From the NCBI RefSeq assembly GCF_030711405.1, contig NZ_JAULSI010000016.1:1-64000 (forward strand): a stretch of 64,000 nt of DNA, read 5' to 3'. The stretch's first letter is position 1. Every line of letters starts with the position of its first letter. Below, piece by piece: positions 9,842 to 19,201 of the stretch. The notes beneath the pieces were generated by a model. That model saw only the letters and a list, made by a program, of their open reading frames with translations, was not told the origin of the DNA and did not search any database. The translations under genes and the position numbers were made by a program. The DNA is from Massilia brevitalea (GTDB taxonomy: Bacteria > Pseudomonadota > Gammaproteobacteria > Burkholderiales > Burkholderiaceae_D).

Positions 9842-12800
9842 TTATCGCACCGGCTTTTTCACCCTGAACCACGCCGCGTACAGCGCCGGCAGGAACAACA
9901 AGGTCAAGGCAGTCGCTACCAGCAAGCCCCCCATGATCGCCACCGCCATCGGCCCCCAGAACACGGAGCGCGACAGCGGAATCATGGCCAGCGCCGCCGC
10001 CGCCGCCGTCAGCAGGATCGGCCGGCAGCGGCGCACCGCCGCTTCGATAATCGCATCCCAGGCCTCGGCCCCGCCCTTGATGTCCTGCTCGATCTGGTCG
10101 ACCAGGATCACGGAATTGCGGATGATCATGCCGAACAGCGCAATCACGCCCAGGTTGGCGACAAACCCGAACGGCCGACCCAGCAGCAGCAAGGCCATCG
10201 CCGCCCCCGCCACGCCCAGCGGCCCGGTGAGGAATACCAGCAGCGAGCGCGAGAAGCTGTGCAGCTGCAGCATCAGCAGCGTGAACACGATGAACAGCAC
10301 CAGCGGCACGTTCGCCGTGATCGAGGCTTCCGCCTCCGAACTGTCGGCCGCCGCGCCTTCCAGCGTCACGCGGTAACCGGCCGGCAATTTGGCCCGGATG
10401 CCGGCCAACTGCTCGCCTACCTGCCCGGACACGGTGGGCCCCTGGATACCGGCCACCACGTCCGACTGCACCATGATTGCCCACTCCCTGCCCTCGCGCC
10501 AGATCACGCCCGGCTCCCAGACGAATTCCACGCGCGCCACCTGGCCGAGCGTCACCGAACGGCCCGAGGCGGTCGGGATATTCGTATCGCGCAGCACCGT
10601 AATCGTCGAACGCTCTTCCAGCGGCTGGCGTACCACGATGTCGATCAGCTCGTTGGTTTCGCGGAACTGGCCGACGGTGGTGCCCGTCAAAACTGTTTGC
10701 ACCGAGCGGCGCACAAGTTGCGTCGTCACGCCGAGCGCACGCAGCTTGTCCTGACCGAGGTCGAGGCGCAAGACCTTCACCGACTCGTTCCAGTTATCGT
10801 TCACGCCCACCGCATTCGGATTCGCGCGCAAGACATCCTTCACCTGGTCGGCCACGCCGCGCACCACGCCGATGTCCGGCCCCGCCACCTGGAACTGCAC
10901 CGGATACGGCACCGGCGGCCCGTTCGGCAGCAGCTTCACGCGACCGCGCACTTCCGGGAACTCCTCGCGGAACACTTTTTCAATCCTGGTCAGCAGCTCC
11001 TGCCGGTGCGCCGCGCTGGTGGGCAGCACCACGAACTGCGACACGTTCGACTGCGGGAAGATCTGGTCCAGCGGCAGGTAGAAGCGCGGGCTGCCGGTGC
11101 CGACGTAACTGGTGATGCTCTCCACGTTTGGCTGCTTGCGGACAAACGTCTCGAACTTCTTCACGAGCGCCTCGTTGGCGGCAAAGCTGGTCCCTTCCGG
11201 CAGCCACATCTCGACCATCAGCTCGGGGCGGCTGGAATCCGGGAAGAACTGCTTCTCGATGAACTTGAAGCCAAAGACGCCGAGCGTGAACACCGCCAAA
11301 CTGAGCACGATCGTCGTCTTGCGGAACTCGACGCACCAGGTCACCAGTGCACGGAAGCGCCGGAACATCGGCGTATTGAATACGTCGTGCTCGGAATGCC
11401 CCTGCCCGTGCGGCTTCACCTTCAGCAGCAGGAAGCCGATGTAGGGCGTGAAGGTCACGGCCACGATCCACGACACGATCAGGGCGATCGCATTCACCGA
11501 GAACATCGAGAAGGTGTATTCGCCGGCCGCCGACTTGGCCAGGCCGATCGGCAGGAAGCCGGCCGCCGTGATCAGGGTCCCGGTCAGCATCGGGATCGCG
11601 GTCGAGGTGTAGGCAAAGGTGGCCGCCTCGAAGCGCGACAGGCCCTCCTCCATCTTCCGCACCATCATCTCGACCGCGATGATGGCGTCGTCCACCAAGA
11701 GGCCAAGCGCGATGATCAGCGCCCCCAGCGACACCTTGTGCAGCGAGATGTCGAACATGCGCATGAAGAGGAAGGTAATCGCCAGCACCAGCGGAATGGT
11801 CAGCGCCACCACCAGGCCGGGGCGCACGTCGATGCGCAGCTTCGGTTTCGTGTGCAGGCCGAGCGCCAGGAAGCTCACGGCCAGCACGATGATCACCGCC
11901 TCGATCAGCGTGTGAATGAATTCGCTCACCGATTCGGTGACGGCCTGCGGCTGGTTCGACACGCGTTCGAGCTCGATCCCGACCGGCAGCTGCGAGCGGA
12001 TGCGCGTGACGGTGCTGTCCAGCGATTCGCCGAGCGCGATGATGTTCCCGCCCTTTTCCATCGACACCCCCAGGCCGATCACTTCCTTGCCGTTGAAGCG
12101 CATCTTGTCCTGCGGCGGGTCCTGGTATTCGCGTTTCACGACGGCGAAGTCGCCCAGGCGGAAGGTGGTATTCCCGGCGCGCAGCTGCAGGTCTTCGAGT
12201 TCCTTGGCGGTGCGGATCGCGCCCGTCACGCGCACCTGCAAATTGTCGGTCGGCGTCACCAGCACGCCCGAGGCCTCGATGCCGTTTTGCGTGGCGATCT
12301 GGTTGACGATCTGCTCGAAGGGCACGCCCAGCTGGGCGAACTTCTTGTTCGAGAACAGGATGTTGACCTTCTCGTTCTGCACGCCGAACTGCTCGACCTT
12401 CGCCACCAGCGGCACCCCGAGCAGCTGCTGGCGCACGAAGTCGGCGTAGTCCTTCATCTCGGCATAGCTAAAGCCGTCGCCGGACAGCGCGAAGATCGAG
12501 CCGTAGGTGTCGCCGAATTCGTCGTTGAAGAAGGGGCCGATCACGCCCTGCGGCAGCGTGGCCTGGATATCGCCGATCTTTTTCCGTACCTGGTACCAGG
12601 AATCGGGCACGTCCTTCGGCGGCGTCGATTCGCGCAGCTCGAGGATGATGGTGGTTTCGCCCGGCTTGGAGAAGCTGCGGATGCGGTCGATATACGGCGT
12701 TTCCTGCAGCTTGCGTTCCAGCTTGTCGGTGACCTGCTCGGCCATCTGCACGGCGGTGGCGCCCGGCCAGACGGCGCGCACGACCATGGCGCGGAAGGTG

Positions 12801-12928
12801 AACGGCGGGTCTTCGTCCTGGCCCAGCTTCTGGTAGCTGAGGATGCCGCCGATCAGCAGCGCGGCGATCAGGTAGCGCGTGAGCGGAATGTGTTCGAGCG
12901 CCCAGCGCGACAGGTTGAAGCCCTTCAT
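9842..12928 (-). CDS. RND efflux transporter, inner-membrane permease
   Basis: Proton-driven AcrB/TriC-type exporter of the hydrophobe/amphiphile family, 1028 residues. Twelve membrane segments are expected; TM4 carries the proton-relay pair in GLLVDDAIIAVE, and the C-terminal half ends with the typical GPMAVAIMGGLLVATALTLL and LPALYAAWF. Two large periplasmic loops are present. The ATG overlaps the stop of the adaptor gene by four bases (ATGA), so the two are translationally coupled. No outer-membrane channel and no local regulator are encoded here, so a TolC-like protein from elsewhere is probably used. Substrate cannot be read from the sequence. Confidence 0.93.
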   Translation of the reverse strand: MKGFNLSRWALEHIPLTRYLIAALLIGGILSYQKLGQDEDPPFTFRAMVVRAVWPGATAVQMAEQVTDKLERKLQETPYIDRIRSFSKPGETTIILELRESTPPKDVPDSWYQVRKKIGDIQATLPQGVIGPFFNDEFGDTYGSIFALSGDGFSYAEMKDYADFVRQQLLGVPLVAKVEQFGVQNEKVNILFSNKKFAQLGVPFEQIVNQIATQNGIEASGVLVTPTDNLQVRVTGAIRTAKELEDLQLRAGNTTFRLGDFAVVKREYQDPPQDKMRFNGKEVIGLGVSMEKGGNIIALGESLDSTVTRIRSQLPVGIELERVSNQPQAVTESVSEFIHTLIEAVIIVLAVSFLALGLHTKPKLRIDVRPGLVVALTIPLVLAITFLFMRMFDISLHKVSLGALIIALGLLVDDAIIAVEMMVRKMEEGLSRFEAATFAYTSTAIPMLTGTLITAAGFLPIGLAKSAAGEYTFSMFSVNAIALIVSWIVAVTFTPYIGFLLLKVKPHGQGHSEHDVFNTPMFRRFRALVTWCVEFRKTTIVLSLAVFTLGVFGFKFIEKQFFPDSSRPELMVEMWLPEGTSFAANEALVKKFETFVRKQPNVESITSYVGTGSPRFYLPLDQIFPQSNVSQFVVLPTSAAHRQELLTRIEKVFREEFPEVRGRVKLLPNGPPVPYPVQFQVAGPDIGVVRGVADQVKDVLRANPNAVGVNDNWNESVKVLRLDLGQDKLRALGVTTQLVRRSVQTVLTGTTVGQFRETNELIDIVVRQPLEERSTITVLRDTNIPTASGRSVTLGQVARVEFVWEPGVIWREGREWAIMVQSDVVAGIQGPTVSGQVGEQLAGIRAKLPAGYRVTLEGAAADSSEAEASITANVPLVLFIVFTLLMLQLHSFSRSLLVFLTGPLGVAGAAMALLLLGRPFGFVANLGVIALFGMIIRNSVILVDQIEQDIKGGAEAWDAIIEAAVRRCRPILLTAAAAALAMIPLSRSVFWGPMAVAIMGGLLVATALTLLFLPALYAAWFRVKKPVR

Positions 12929-14067
12929 TTCTGGGCTCCACCGCCCGCACCGGCGGCAGCAGCCTCTGTATCGCCGCGGCGGGCAACATCGGCAGTCAGG
13001 ATGCGCACCTTCTGGCCATTGCGCAGCAGGTTCACGCCCGCCGTCACCACGGTCTGCCCAGGCTGCACGCCGGCGCCGAGCAGCACGTCGTTACCCGCCT
13101 GGCCGGCAATCTGCACCGGCACCAGCTTCACGACATCCTTCTCGACGATCCAGACGCTCGTCACGCCTTTCTGGTGATGCAGTGCGGTGAGCGGCGCGCG
13201 CAGGCCGCCGGCGCCGCTGCGCGAGGCGATTTGCACGGCGGCCGTCATCCCCAGGCGCACGTCGGCGCGCGGCGGGATCGCCACCTTGACCGTGTAGGTG
13301 CGGGTGGCGGCATCGGCCACCGGCGACACTTCGCGCACCTTGCCGGCGATCGCTTCGCCAGGATTGGCCCACAGGCGCACCGTCACCGAATCGACCTTGC
13401 GGATATCGTCGACGCGGTCTTCGGGAATGCCGATCACGACTTCCATTTCGTCGGTGCGGGCCACGCGCACCACCGGCGTGCCGGCAGTGACGACCTGGCC
13501 GACCTCGGCGTCGATGCCGGTCACCACGCCGTCGATGTCGGCAACCAGGTTGCTGTAGCCGGCCTGGTTCGACTGGCCACGGAAACCGGCACGGGCGGCA
13601 TCGGCCTCGGCCTGGGCTGCGCGCAGGGCAGCGCGTTTCGAGTCGAGCACCGACTGGCTGACGAAATTCTTGTCGCGCAGTTCCTGGTAGCGCTTGTAGT
13701 CGGAGTTGGCGAGGTCGCGGTTGGTTTCGGCGGCGCGCAGGCTGGCCTGGGCCTGGCTGGCGGCCAGCTTCAGGTCTTGCGGGTCGAGCTGCATCAGCAC
13801 GTCGCCCTTCCTGACGGTGGCGCCGATGTCGACCTTGCGCTCGACGATCTTGCCGGCCACCCGGAAACCCAGGCGCGACTCGATGCGCGGACGTACTTCG
13901 CCGGAGAATTCGGCGCTGGCGCCCGCATCGCCCTGGGCCAGCACGATGGCGCGCACCGGGCGCACGTCCTCGGCTTTGGGCGCCTCTTTCGAGCAGGCGG
14001 ACAGGAGCAGTGCAGACAAGGTGCACAGGGCGGCCAGCGGCCGGCGCAGTCGGGTCGAATCGGACAC
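12925..14067 (-). CDS. RND efflux periplasmic adaptor subunit (lipoprotein)
   Basis: Membrane-fusion protein linking the permease to the outer-membrane channel. 380 residues. The signal sequence ends in a lipobox (LLSAC) with the lipidated Cys at residue 25. A biotinyl-lipoyl-like half (GFRVAGKIVERKVDIGA), a coiled-coil hairpin rich in Ala/Arg (about 100-160), the second lipoyl half (ADIDGVVTGIDAEVGQVV) and a beta-barrel domain follow in the usual order. First gene of the operon. Divergent from hpnC across 172 bases. Confidence 0.93.
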   Translation of the reverse strand: MSDSTRLRRPLAALCTLSALLLSACSKEAPKAEDVRPVRAIVLAQGDAGASAEFSGEVRPRIESRLGFRVAGKIVERKVDIGATVRKGDVLMQLDPQDLKLAASQAQASLRAAETNRDLANSDYKRYQELRDKNFVSQSVLDSKRAALRAAQAEADAARAGFRGQSNQAGYSNLVADIDGVVTGIDAEVGQVVTAGTPVVRVARTDEMEVVIGIPEDRVDDIRKVDSVTVRLWANPGEAIAGKVREVSPVADAATRTYTVKVAIPPRADVRLGMTAAVQIASRSGAGGLRAPLTALHHQKGVTSVWIVEKDVVKLVPVQIAGQAGNDVLLGAGVQPGQTVVTAGVNLLRNGQKVRILTADVARRGDTEAAAAGAGGGAQK

Positions 14068-14239
14068 GTCTTATTCCTTTTGATTGCGGTGTTCGGATAC
14101 GGGCCACTGACGCGGCCGGGAGCAGGCTGGTCTCTGACAGCCTCGACGCATTATCCATGCAAATCGAAGCTGCCCAAAGCCCGGCAATTATAATCATGCT
14201 CACACTTAGCGTAAATGACCCGCCAGTCAACAGATTTGC

Positions 14240-15049
14240 ATGCCCGTCGACCACTACGAAAACTTCCCTGTCGCCTCGATCCTGATGCCGCGCCGCCTGG
14301 TGCCCGCCGTCGAAGCCATCTATGCCTTTGCGCGCGGCGCCGACGACGTGGCGGACGAGGGCGATGCCACGCCGGCCGAGCGCCTGGCCGGCCTGGCCGA
14401 ATACGGAGCGGCGCTCGACGAGATCGCCGCCGGCCGCACCCCGGCGCACCCGATGTTCGCACGCCTGGCCGGCGTGGTGCGCCAGTTCGACTTGCCGCTG
14501 CAGCCGCTGCGCGATCTGCTGTCGGCCTTCCGCCAGGACGTGGCGACCACGCGCTACGCCGATTACGCCCTGCTGCTCGACTACTGCCGCCGCTCGGCCG
14601 ACCCGGTCGGGCACCTGATGCTGGCCCTGTACGGTGCGGTGAACGAGCGTAACCTGGCCGACTCGCATGCGATCTGCTCGGCCCTGCAGCTGATCAACTT
14701 CTGGCAGGACGTGGCGGTCGACATCGAGAAGGGCCGCATCTACCTGCCTTTGGCAGACCTGGACCGCTACGGCGTCAGCCACCACGACTTACGTACCGGC
14801 GTCGACACGCCGGCCTGGCGCGCGCTGATGGCCTTCGAGGTCGAGCGCGCGCGCGCCCTGATGCTGAGCGGCGCGCCGCTGGCGAAGCGCCTGCCAGGCC
14901 GCATCGGCTGGGAGCTGCGCCTGATCGTGCAGGGCGGGCTGCGCATCCTGGAGCGGATCGAGCAGGCCGAGTACGACGTATTCCGGCGCCGGCCGAAGTT
15001 GTCGAAGGCCGAATACGCGCTGATGGCCTGGCGCGCACTCCGGATGTAA
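14240..15049 (+). CDS. hpnC: Squalene synthase-like HpnC (hydroxysqualene synthase)
   Basis: Trans-isoprenyl synthase family, 269 residues. In the three-enzyme bacterial squalene route HpnC converts presqualene diphosphate to hydroxysqualene. The two aspartate-rich metal sites are visible: DDVAD at 35-39 and DVAVD at 157-161 followed by KGRIYLP. First gene of hpnC-hpnD-hpnE. The ATG chosen gives the conserved HYENFPVAS N-terminus although no strong ribosome site precedes it. Confidence 0.93.
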   Translation: MPVDHYENFPVASILMPRRLVPAVEAIYAFARGADDVADEGDATPAERLAGLAEYGAALDEIAAGRTPAHPMFARLAGVVRQFDLPLQPLRDLLSAFRQDVATTRYADYALLLDYCRRSADPVGHLMLALYGAVNERNLADSHAICSALQLINFWQDVAVDIEKGRIYLPLADLDRYGVSHHDLRTGVDTPAWRALMAFEVERARALMLSGAPLAKRLPGRIGWELRLIVQGGLRILERIEQAEYDVFRRRPKLSKAEYALMAWRALRM

Positions 15050-15146
15050 GCAGCGGTAGCGGCATGAAAGCAACAATTGCCATCCCCAGCAGTGCGCGCT
15101 TCGGCTAAGATAGCGGATTCGCATCGCCAAATATTGCATCTTTTAC

Positions 15147-15980
15147 ATGTCTCCTGACGAATACTGCCAGCAAAAGACGGTCCAGAGCGGTTCCAGCTTC
15201 TATTACAGCTTCCTCTTCCTCGAGCCTGCGCGCCGGCGCGCGATCACCGCGCTGTACGCGTTCTGCCGCGAGGTCGACGACACCGTCGACGACGCTACCG
15301 ACAGTTCCGTCGCCCGTATCAAGCTGGCCTGGTGGCGCACCGAAGTGTCCGCCATGTACAAGGGCACGCCGACCCACCCGGTGACCCAGGCCCTGCAGCC
15401 GCACCTGACGGTCTACAACTTGCAGGAGCAGCACCTGCAGGCGATCATCGACGGCATGGAGATGGACCTCGACCAGAGCCGCTACCTCGATTACCCCGGC
15501 CTGAAGAAATACTGCTGGCATGCGGCCGGCGTGGTCGGCATCCTGTCGGCCAGCATTTTCGGCTACAAGAACCCGCAGACGCTGGAGTACGCCGAAAAGC
15601 TCGGCCTGGCCTTCCAGCTGACCAACATCATCCGCGACGTCGGCGAAGATGCGCGCAAAGGCCGCATCTACCTGCCGGTGAACGAACTGCAGCAGTTCGG
15701 CGTTACCGCCGCCGACTTGCTGAACACGCGCCACAGCGAGAAGTTCGAAGCCCTGATGGCCTTCCAGACCGAACGCGCCCAGAAGATGTACGACGAAGCC
15801 CTGGCTGCGCTGCCGAAGGAAGACCGCGGCGCCCAGCGTCCGGGCCTGATGATGTCGGCCATCTACCGCACCCTGCTCGATGAGATCGCGCGTGACAACT
15901 ACCACGTGCTGACCCAGCGCATCTCGCTCACGCCGCTGCGCAAGCTGTGGCTGGCGTGGAAAACCTACGTCCGCAACTGA
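15147..15980 (+). CDS. hpnD: Presqualene diphosphate synthase HpnD
   Basis: Condenses two farnesyl diphosphates to presqualene diphosphate, the first step of the HpnCDE route. 277 residues. Aspartate-rich site DDTVDD at 44-49 and second site IRDVGEDARKGRIYLP near 164. Related to HpnC but clearly distinct, as expected of the C/D pair. 97 bases behind hpnC; its stop overlaps the start of hpnE (TGATG), indicating coupled translation. Confidence 0.95.
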   Translation: MSPDEYCQQKTVQSGSSFYYSFLFLEPARRRAITALYAFCREVDDTVDDATDSSVARIKLAWWRTEVSAMYKGTPTHPVTQALQPHLTVYNLQEQHLQAIIDGMEMDLDQSRYLDYPGLKKYCWHAAGVVGILSASIFGYKNPQTLEYAEKLGLAFQLTNIIRDVGEDARKGRIYLPVNELQQFGVTAADLLNTRHSEKFEALMAFQTERAQKMYDEALAALPKEDRGAQRPGLMMSAIYRTLLDEIARDNYHVLTQRISLTPLRKLWLAWKTYVRN

Positions 15981-17383
15981 TGGCCGCAACGAAGACTGCC
16001 CTGCGCGTGGCCGTGGTCGGCGGCGGCTGGGCCGGTTGCGCCGCCGCCGTCGAACTGGTGCACAAGGGCGCGCAGGTGACCCTCTTCGAGGCGGCGCGCA
16101 CCCTGGGCGGCCGCGCGCGCGGTGTCGAAGTCCAGGGCAAGATGCTCGACAACGGCCAGCACATCCTGCTCGGCGCCTACCAGGACACCATCAAATTGAT
16201 GAAGCGCGTCGGCGTCGACCCGAACGCGGCCCTGCTGCGCCTGCCGCTGCAGATGCGCTATCCGGCCGCCAGCGGCGGCATGGACTTCGTTGCCCCGCGC
16301 CTGCCTGCACCCTGGCACATGGCAATCGCCCTGCTACGCGCAAAAGGCTTGTCGCGCGAAGACAAGCTGGCCCTGGCGCGCTTCACCACCAGCGCGCGCT
16401 GGATGCGCTGGGGCCTGAACGACGACGTACCCGTCAGCGTGCTGCTGGAGCGCTTCGACCAGACCGAGCGCCTGATCCGCCTGATGTGGCGGCCCTTGTG
16501 CCTGGCCGCGCTGAACACGCCGCCGGAGCGGGCCTCCGCCAACGTCTTCCTGGCCGTGCTGCGCGATAGCCTGGGCGCGAAACGCGCAGCGTCCGACATG
16601 CTGATCCCGCGCCTGGAACTGGGCGCCCTGTTCCCGCAAGCCGCCGCGCGCCATATCGAGTCTAAAGGCGGCGCAGTGCGGCTGGGCGCCAAGGTCGCTG
16701 CGCTGGTACGCAGCGGCGCCGGCTGGGAAGTGCAGGCCGGCGACAATCGGGAATCCTTCGACGCCGTGGTGCTGGCCACGCCGCCGACGCAAACCGCCGC
16801 CCTGCTGGCGGCGGCGGGCGAAACGGCCATCGCCAAGCAGATCGGCGCCTTCGACTACGAGCCGATCGCCACCTGCTACCTGCAATACGACGCGAGCCTG
16901 CGCCTGCCGCTGCCCTTCTGCGCCCTGGCCGATGCGCCGCATGACCGGCAGTTCGGCCAGTTCGTGTTCGACCGCGGCCAGCTGGACCCGAACCAGGCCG
17001 GCTTGCTGGCGGTGGTGGTCAGCGCCGCCGGCGCCGCCGCCGCGCTCGGCCAGGATGCGCTGGCCGCCGCGGTGGCCGCGCAGCTGGCCGCGGCGTTCAG
17101 GCAGCCGGCCCTGGCTGCGCCGCTCTGGAGCCGGGTGATCACCGACAAGCGCGCTACGTTTGCCTGCACCCCGGGCCTGGCGCGTCCCGGCAACGCCACC
17201 TCCCTGCCCGGCCTGGTGCTGGCCGGCGACTACACCGCCAGCGACTACCCTGCCACGCTCGAGTCGGCCGTGCGCAGTGGGCAAGGCGCCGCCGCGGCCA
17301 TCCTCGCCTACGCCCGCCTGCCCCGCGAAAACAACAGCCTGTCGCACGCTCCTGGCGACCGCGCGACCGGTTCCGTAGAGTAG
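15980..17383 (+). CDS. hpnE: Hydroxysqualene dehydroxylase HpnE (FAD-dependent)
   Basis: Amine-oxidase/phytoene-desaturase-like flavoprotein that reduces hydroxysqualene to squalene. 467 residues. The dinucleotide-binding motif VVGGGWAGC is at 12-20 and the C-terminal FAD segment GLVLAGDYTASDYPATLESAVRSG (split by me into GLVLAGDYT and YPATLESAVRSG) near residue 415. I start at the ATG overlapping the hpnD stop rather than an in-frame start inside hpnD. No squalene-hopene cyclase gene follows. Confidence 0.95.
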   Translation: MAATKTALRVAVVGGGWAGCAAAVELVHKGAQVTLFEAARTLGGRARGVEVQGKMLDNGQHILLGAYQDTIKLMKRVGVDPNAALLRLPLQMRYPAASGGMDFVAPRLPAPWHMAIALLRAKGLSREDKLALARFTTSARWMRWGLNDDVPVSVLLERFDQTERLIRLMWRPLCLAALNTPPERASANVFLAVLRDSLGAKRAASDMLIPRLELGALFPQAAARHIESKGGAVRLGAKVAALVRSGAGWEVQAGDNRESFDAVVLATPPTQTAALLAAAGETAIAKQIGAFDYEPIATCYLQYDASLRLPLPFCALADAPHDRQFGQFVFDRGQLDPNQAGLLAVVVSAAGAAAALGQDALAAAVAAQLAAAFRQPALAAPLWSRVITDKRATFACTPGLARPGNATSLPGLVLAGDYTASDYPATLESAVRSGQGAAAAILAYARLPRENNSLSHAPGDRATGSVE

Positions 17384-17415
17384 CAACATCGGAAACCCCC
17401 ATCGTGGACAGGAAC

Positions 17416-17565
17416 ATGACTTACCAACTCGGAATGCGCACCCTGGGCCTGCTGGCCGTGGTCGCCGCCAGCACGGCGGCCCTGGTCGTGCCCGAATGCT
17501 TCGGCGGCCAGGCAGACGCCAACGGCCCGGCGCTGCGCGCCATCCTCCTGCTCGGCCATGCCTGA
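17416..17565 (+). CDS. Small hydrophobic 49-residue protein, unknown
   Basis: ATG with AGGA five bases upstream, 49 codons, stop TGA at 17563-17565. The product has one hydrophobic stretch (LGLLAVVAASTAALVV, about residues 10-24) that could be a membrane anchor or signal, then a short polar part with one Cys. It overlaps the next gene by eight bases (its stop lies inside the first codons of the HAAS protein), so it may be a leader that couples translation. I do not recognise a family. Confidence 0.45.
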   Translation: MTYQLGMRTLGLLAVVAASTAALVVPECFGGQADANGPALRAILLLGHA

Positions 17566-18370
17566 GGCTAGCGCCATCGCCATGGGCAAGCTGGAATACC
17601 TCGACGCGCTGAAACGCGCCATGCTCGGCCTGCCGCCCGAGCTGCAGGCCAAGACCCTGGCCTGGTACGAGCAGCGCTTCGTCGACGGCGCCGCCGCCGG
17701 CCGGCTGGAAACCGAGGTCGCGCGCGAACTCGACGACCCGAAGAAGGTCGCCCTGACCCTGCGCGCCAACAGCCACATGGCCGCCTTTGCCGAGCAGAAG
17801 AACCCGGCCAATCTCCTGCGCCTGTGCGTCTCCGTCATCGGCCTGCTGATCTTCAATCTGTTCATGGCGATTCCGGCCGCCGTCTTCGGCTCGCTGCTGG
17901 CCGCGCTGTACGTGACGGCGCTCGCCTTTTATGTGGGCGGCATCGCGATCACGGCCAGCGGCCTGTCCGGCGCCAGCGAACTCGTACTCGACGGCCCGCT
18001 GCGCCACGTCAGCTTCGGCGACGGCGGCGCGAGCGAGCGCGTACGCACCCGCATCTCGATCAGCGAGACCGGCATCGCGATCGACGACGCCGGCGACGAA
18101 ACCAATGCCGGCGCAGACACCGCCGAGGCCGGCGCCCAGGCCGCGGAATCGTCGCGCGTGGTGCGCGGCGCCGAGCGCGTGGCCGGCAGCAGCGTGCGCA
18201 TCTCGACCGACATGGACGAGGACGCGCGCATGACCCAGACCGTGCTCGGCTTCGCCCTCGTATTGGGCGGGATCGTGCTGTTCCTGGTGTCGATCGTGGT
18301 CACGCGCTACGCCGCCAGCGGCGTCAGGCGCTACCTGCAGATGAACATGTCGCTGTTGCGCGGCAGCTGA
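17558..18370 (+). CDS. HAAS-domain membrane protein (DUF1700 family)
   Basis: 270 residues. N-terminal HAAS-like helical region beginning MGKLEYLDALKRAMLGLPPE, followed by two close membrane segments (about 90-112 and 117-140), a cytosolic or extracytosolic acidic linker and a last membrane segment near 230-252. In other bacteria DUF1700 proteins accompany a PadR regulator and a GIN-domain protein; here the GIN gene follows after nine bases but no PadR gene is present. The start could instead be the ATG at 17582, which begins the conserved helix. Function unknown; probable envelope-stress-type membrane factor. Confidence 0.75.
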   Translation: MPEASAIAMGKLEYLDALKRAMLGLPPELQAKTLAWYEQRFVDGAAAGRLETEVARELDDPKKVALTLRANSHMAAFAEQKNPANLLRLCVSVIGLLIFNLFMAIPAAVFGSLLAALYVTALAFYVGGIAITASGLSGASELVLDGPLRHVSFGDGGASERVRTRISISETGIAIDDAGDETNAGADTAEAGAQAAESSRVVRGAERVAGSSVRISTDMDEDARMTQTVLGFALVLGGIVLFLVSIVVTRYAASGVRRYLQMNMSLLRGS

Positions 18371-18379
18371 GGAGAACCG

Positions 18380-19183
18380 ATGCGCGCCCTGTTACGAGTC
18401 GGCTTCGCCCTGCTGGTCCTGGCCTGTGTGCTGATCGGCCTGACCTACACCATGCTGCGCGCCCAGAGCGTGGCCACCCGGCCCGAGGGGCGCAGCGTCA
18501 CCAGCGAGACGCGCAGCGTCGGGCGCGACGTGCGCGCCATCGAACTCGGCGCCCCGGTCGACCTGGAGGTGCGCTACGGCCCCCAGCCCGGCCTGGTGGT
18601 GCGCGGCGAGGAACGCCTGCTGCAGAACATCGAGACCAGCATCAGCGACGGCGTGCTGCGCATCGGCACCCGCGGCATCCTGCTGCGCCACCGCCAGCCG
18701 CTGGAAGTGGAAGTCACCCTGCCGATGCTGGAACGCCTGGCGCTGGACGGCAGCGGCGACACCCGCATCAACGGCTTCTCGGGCGAACGCATCGACCTCT
18801 CGTTGAGCGGCTCGGGCAGCGTCCAGTTCAACGGCCGCTACCGCCAGGCCAGGGCCGTCCTGCACGGCAGCGGCGACCTGAGCGTGGACGCCGGCAACAG
18901 CGACAGCATCGAGGCCGAGCTGATGGGCTCCGGCACGCTCAGCCTGGCCGGCGCCACGCGCCGTTTCAAGTACGAGGGCAGCGGCACCGGCACCCTCGAC
19001 GCCCAGCGCCTGCGCACCGAAGAGGCGCAGCTGCGCCAGAGCGGCTCGGGCGACGCCAGCATCACCGTGCGCGACACCGTGAACGCCGCCGTCAGCGGCA
19101 GCGGCGACATCGACGTGCACGGCGAACCGTCGCAGCGCAACGTCAGCCGCAGCGGCAGCGGTACCGTGCACTTCGTCGAATAG
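18380..19183 (+). CDS. GIN-domain protein (DUF2807, head GIN domain)
   Basis: 267 residues with an N-terminal signal/anchor (LLRVGFALLVLACVLIGLTYTML). The rest is a DUF2807 beta-helix with recurring LxGSGD and SGSGxV turns (for example ALDGSGDTRI, SLSGSGSVQF, VLHGSGDLSV, SGSGDASITV), one rung every 16-20 residues. Such proteins are described as putative auto-transporter-like adhesins, but function is not established. Starts nine bases behind the HAAS gene with GAGGAG-like spacing (GCTGAGGAGAACCG), so same operon. Confidence 0.85.
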   Translation: MRALLRVGFALLVLACVLIGLTYTMLRAQSVATRPEGRSVTSETRSVGRDVRAIELGAPVDLEVRYGPQPGLVVRGEERLLQNIETSISDGVLRIGTRGILLRHRQPLEVEVTLPMLERLALDGSGDTRINGFSGERIDLSLSGSGSVQFNGRYRQARAVLHGSGDLSVDAGNSDSIEAELMGSGTLSLAGATRRFKYEGSGTGTLDAQRLRTEEAQLRQSGSGDASITVRDTVNAAVSGSGDIDVHGEPSQRNVSRSGSGTVHFVE

Positions 19184-19201
19184 GGCGAGCTCCCGAAGTA
19201 C

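Noticed and set aside
15947..15979. Upstream start for hpnE inside hpnD
   Set aside because: The later ATG overlapping the hpnD stop gives the conserved Rossmann start and a normal coupled junction.
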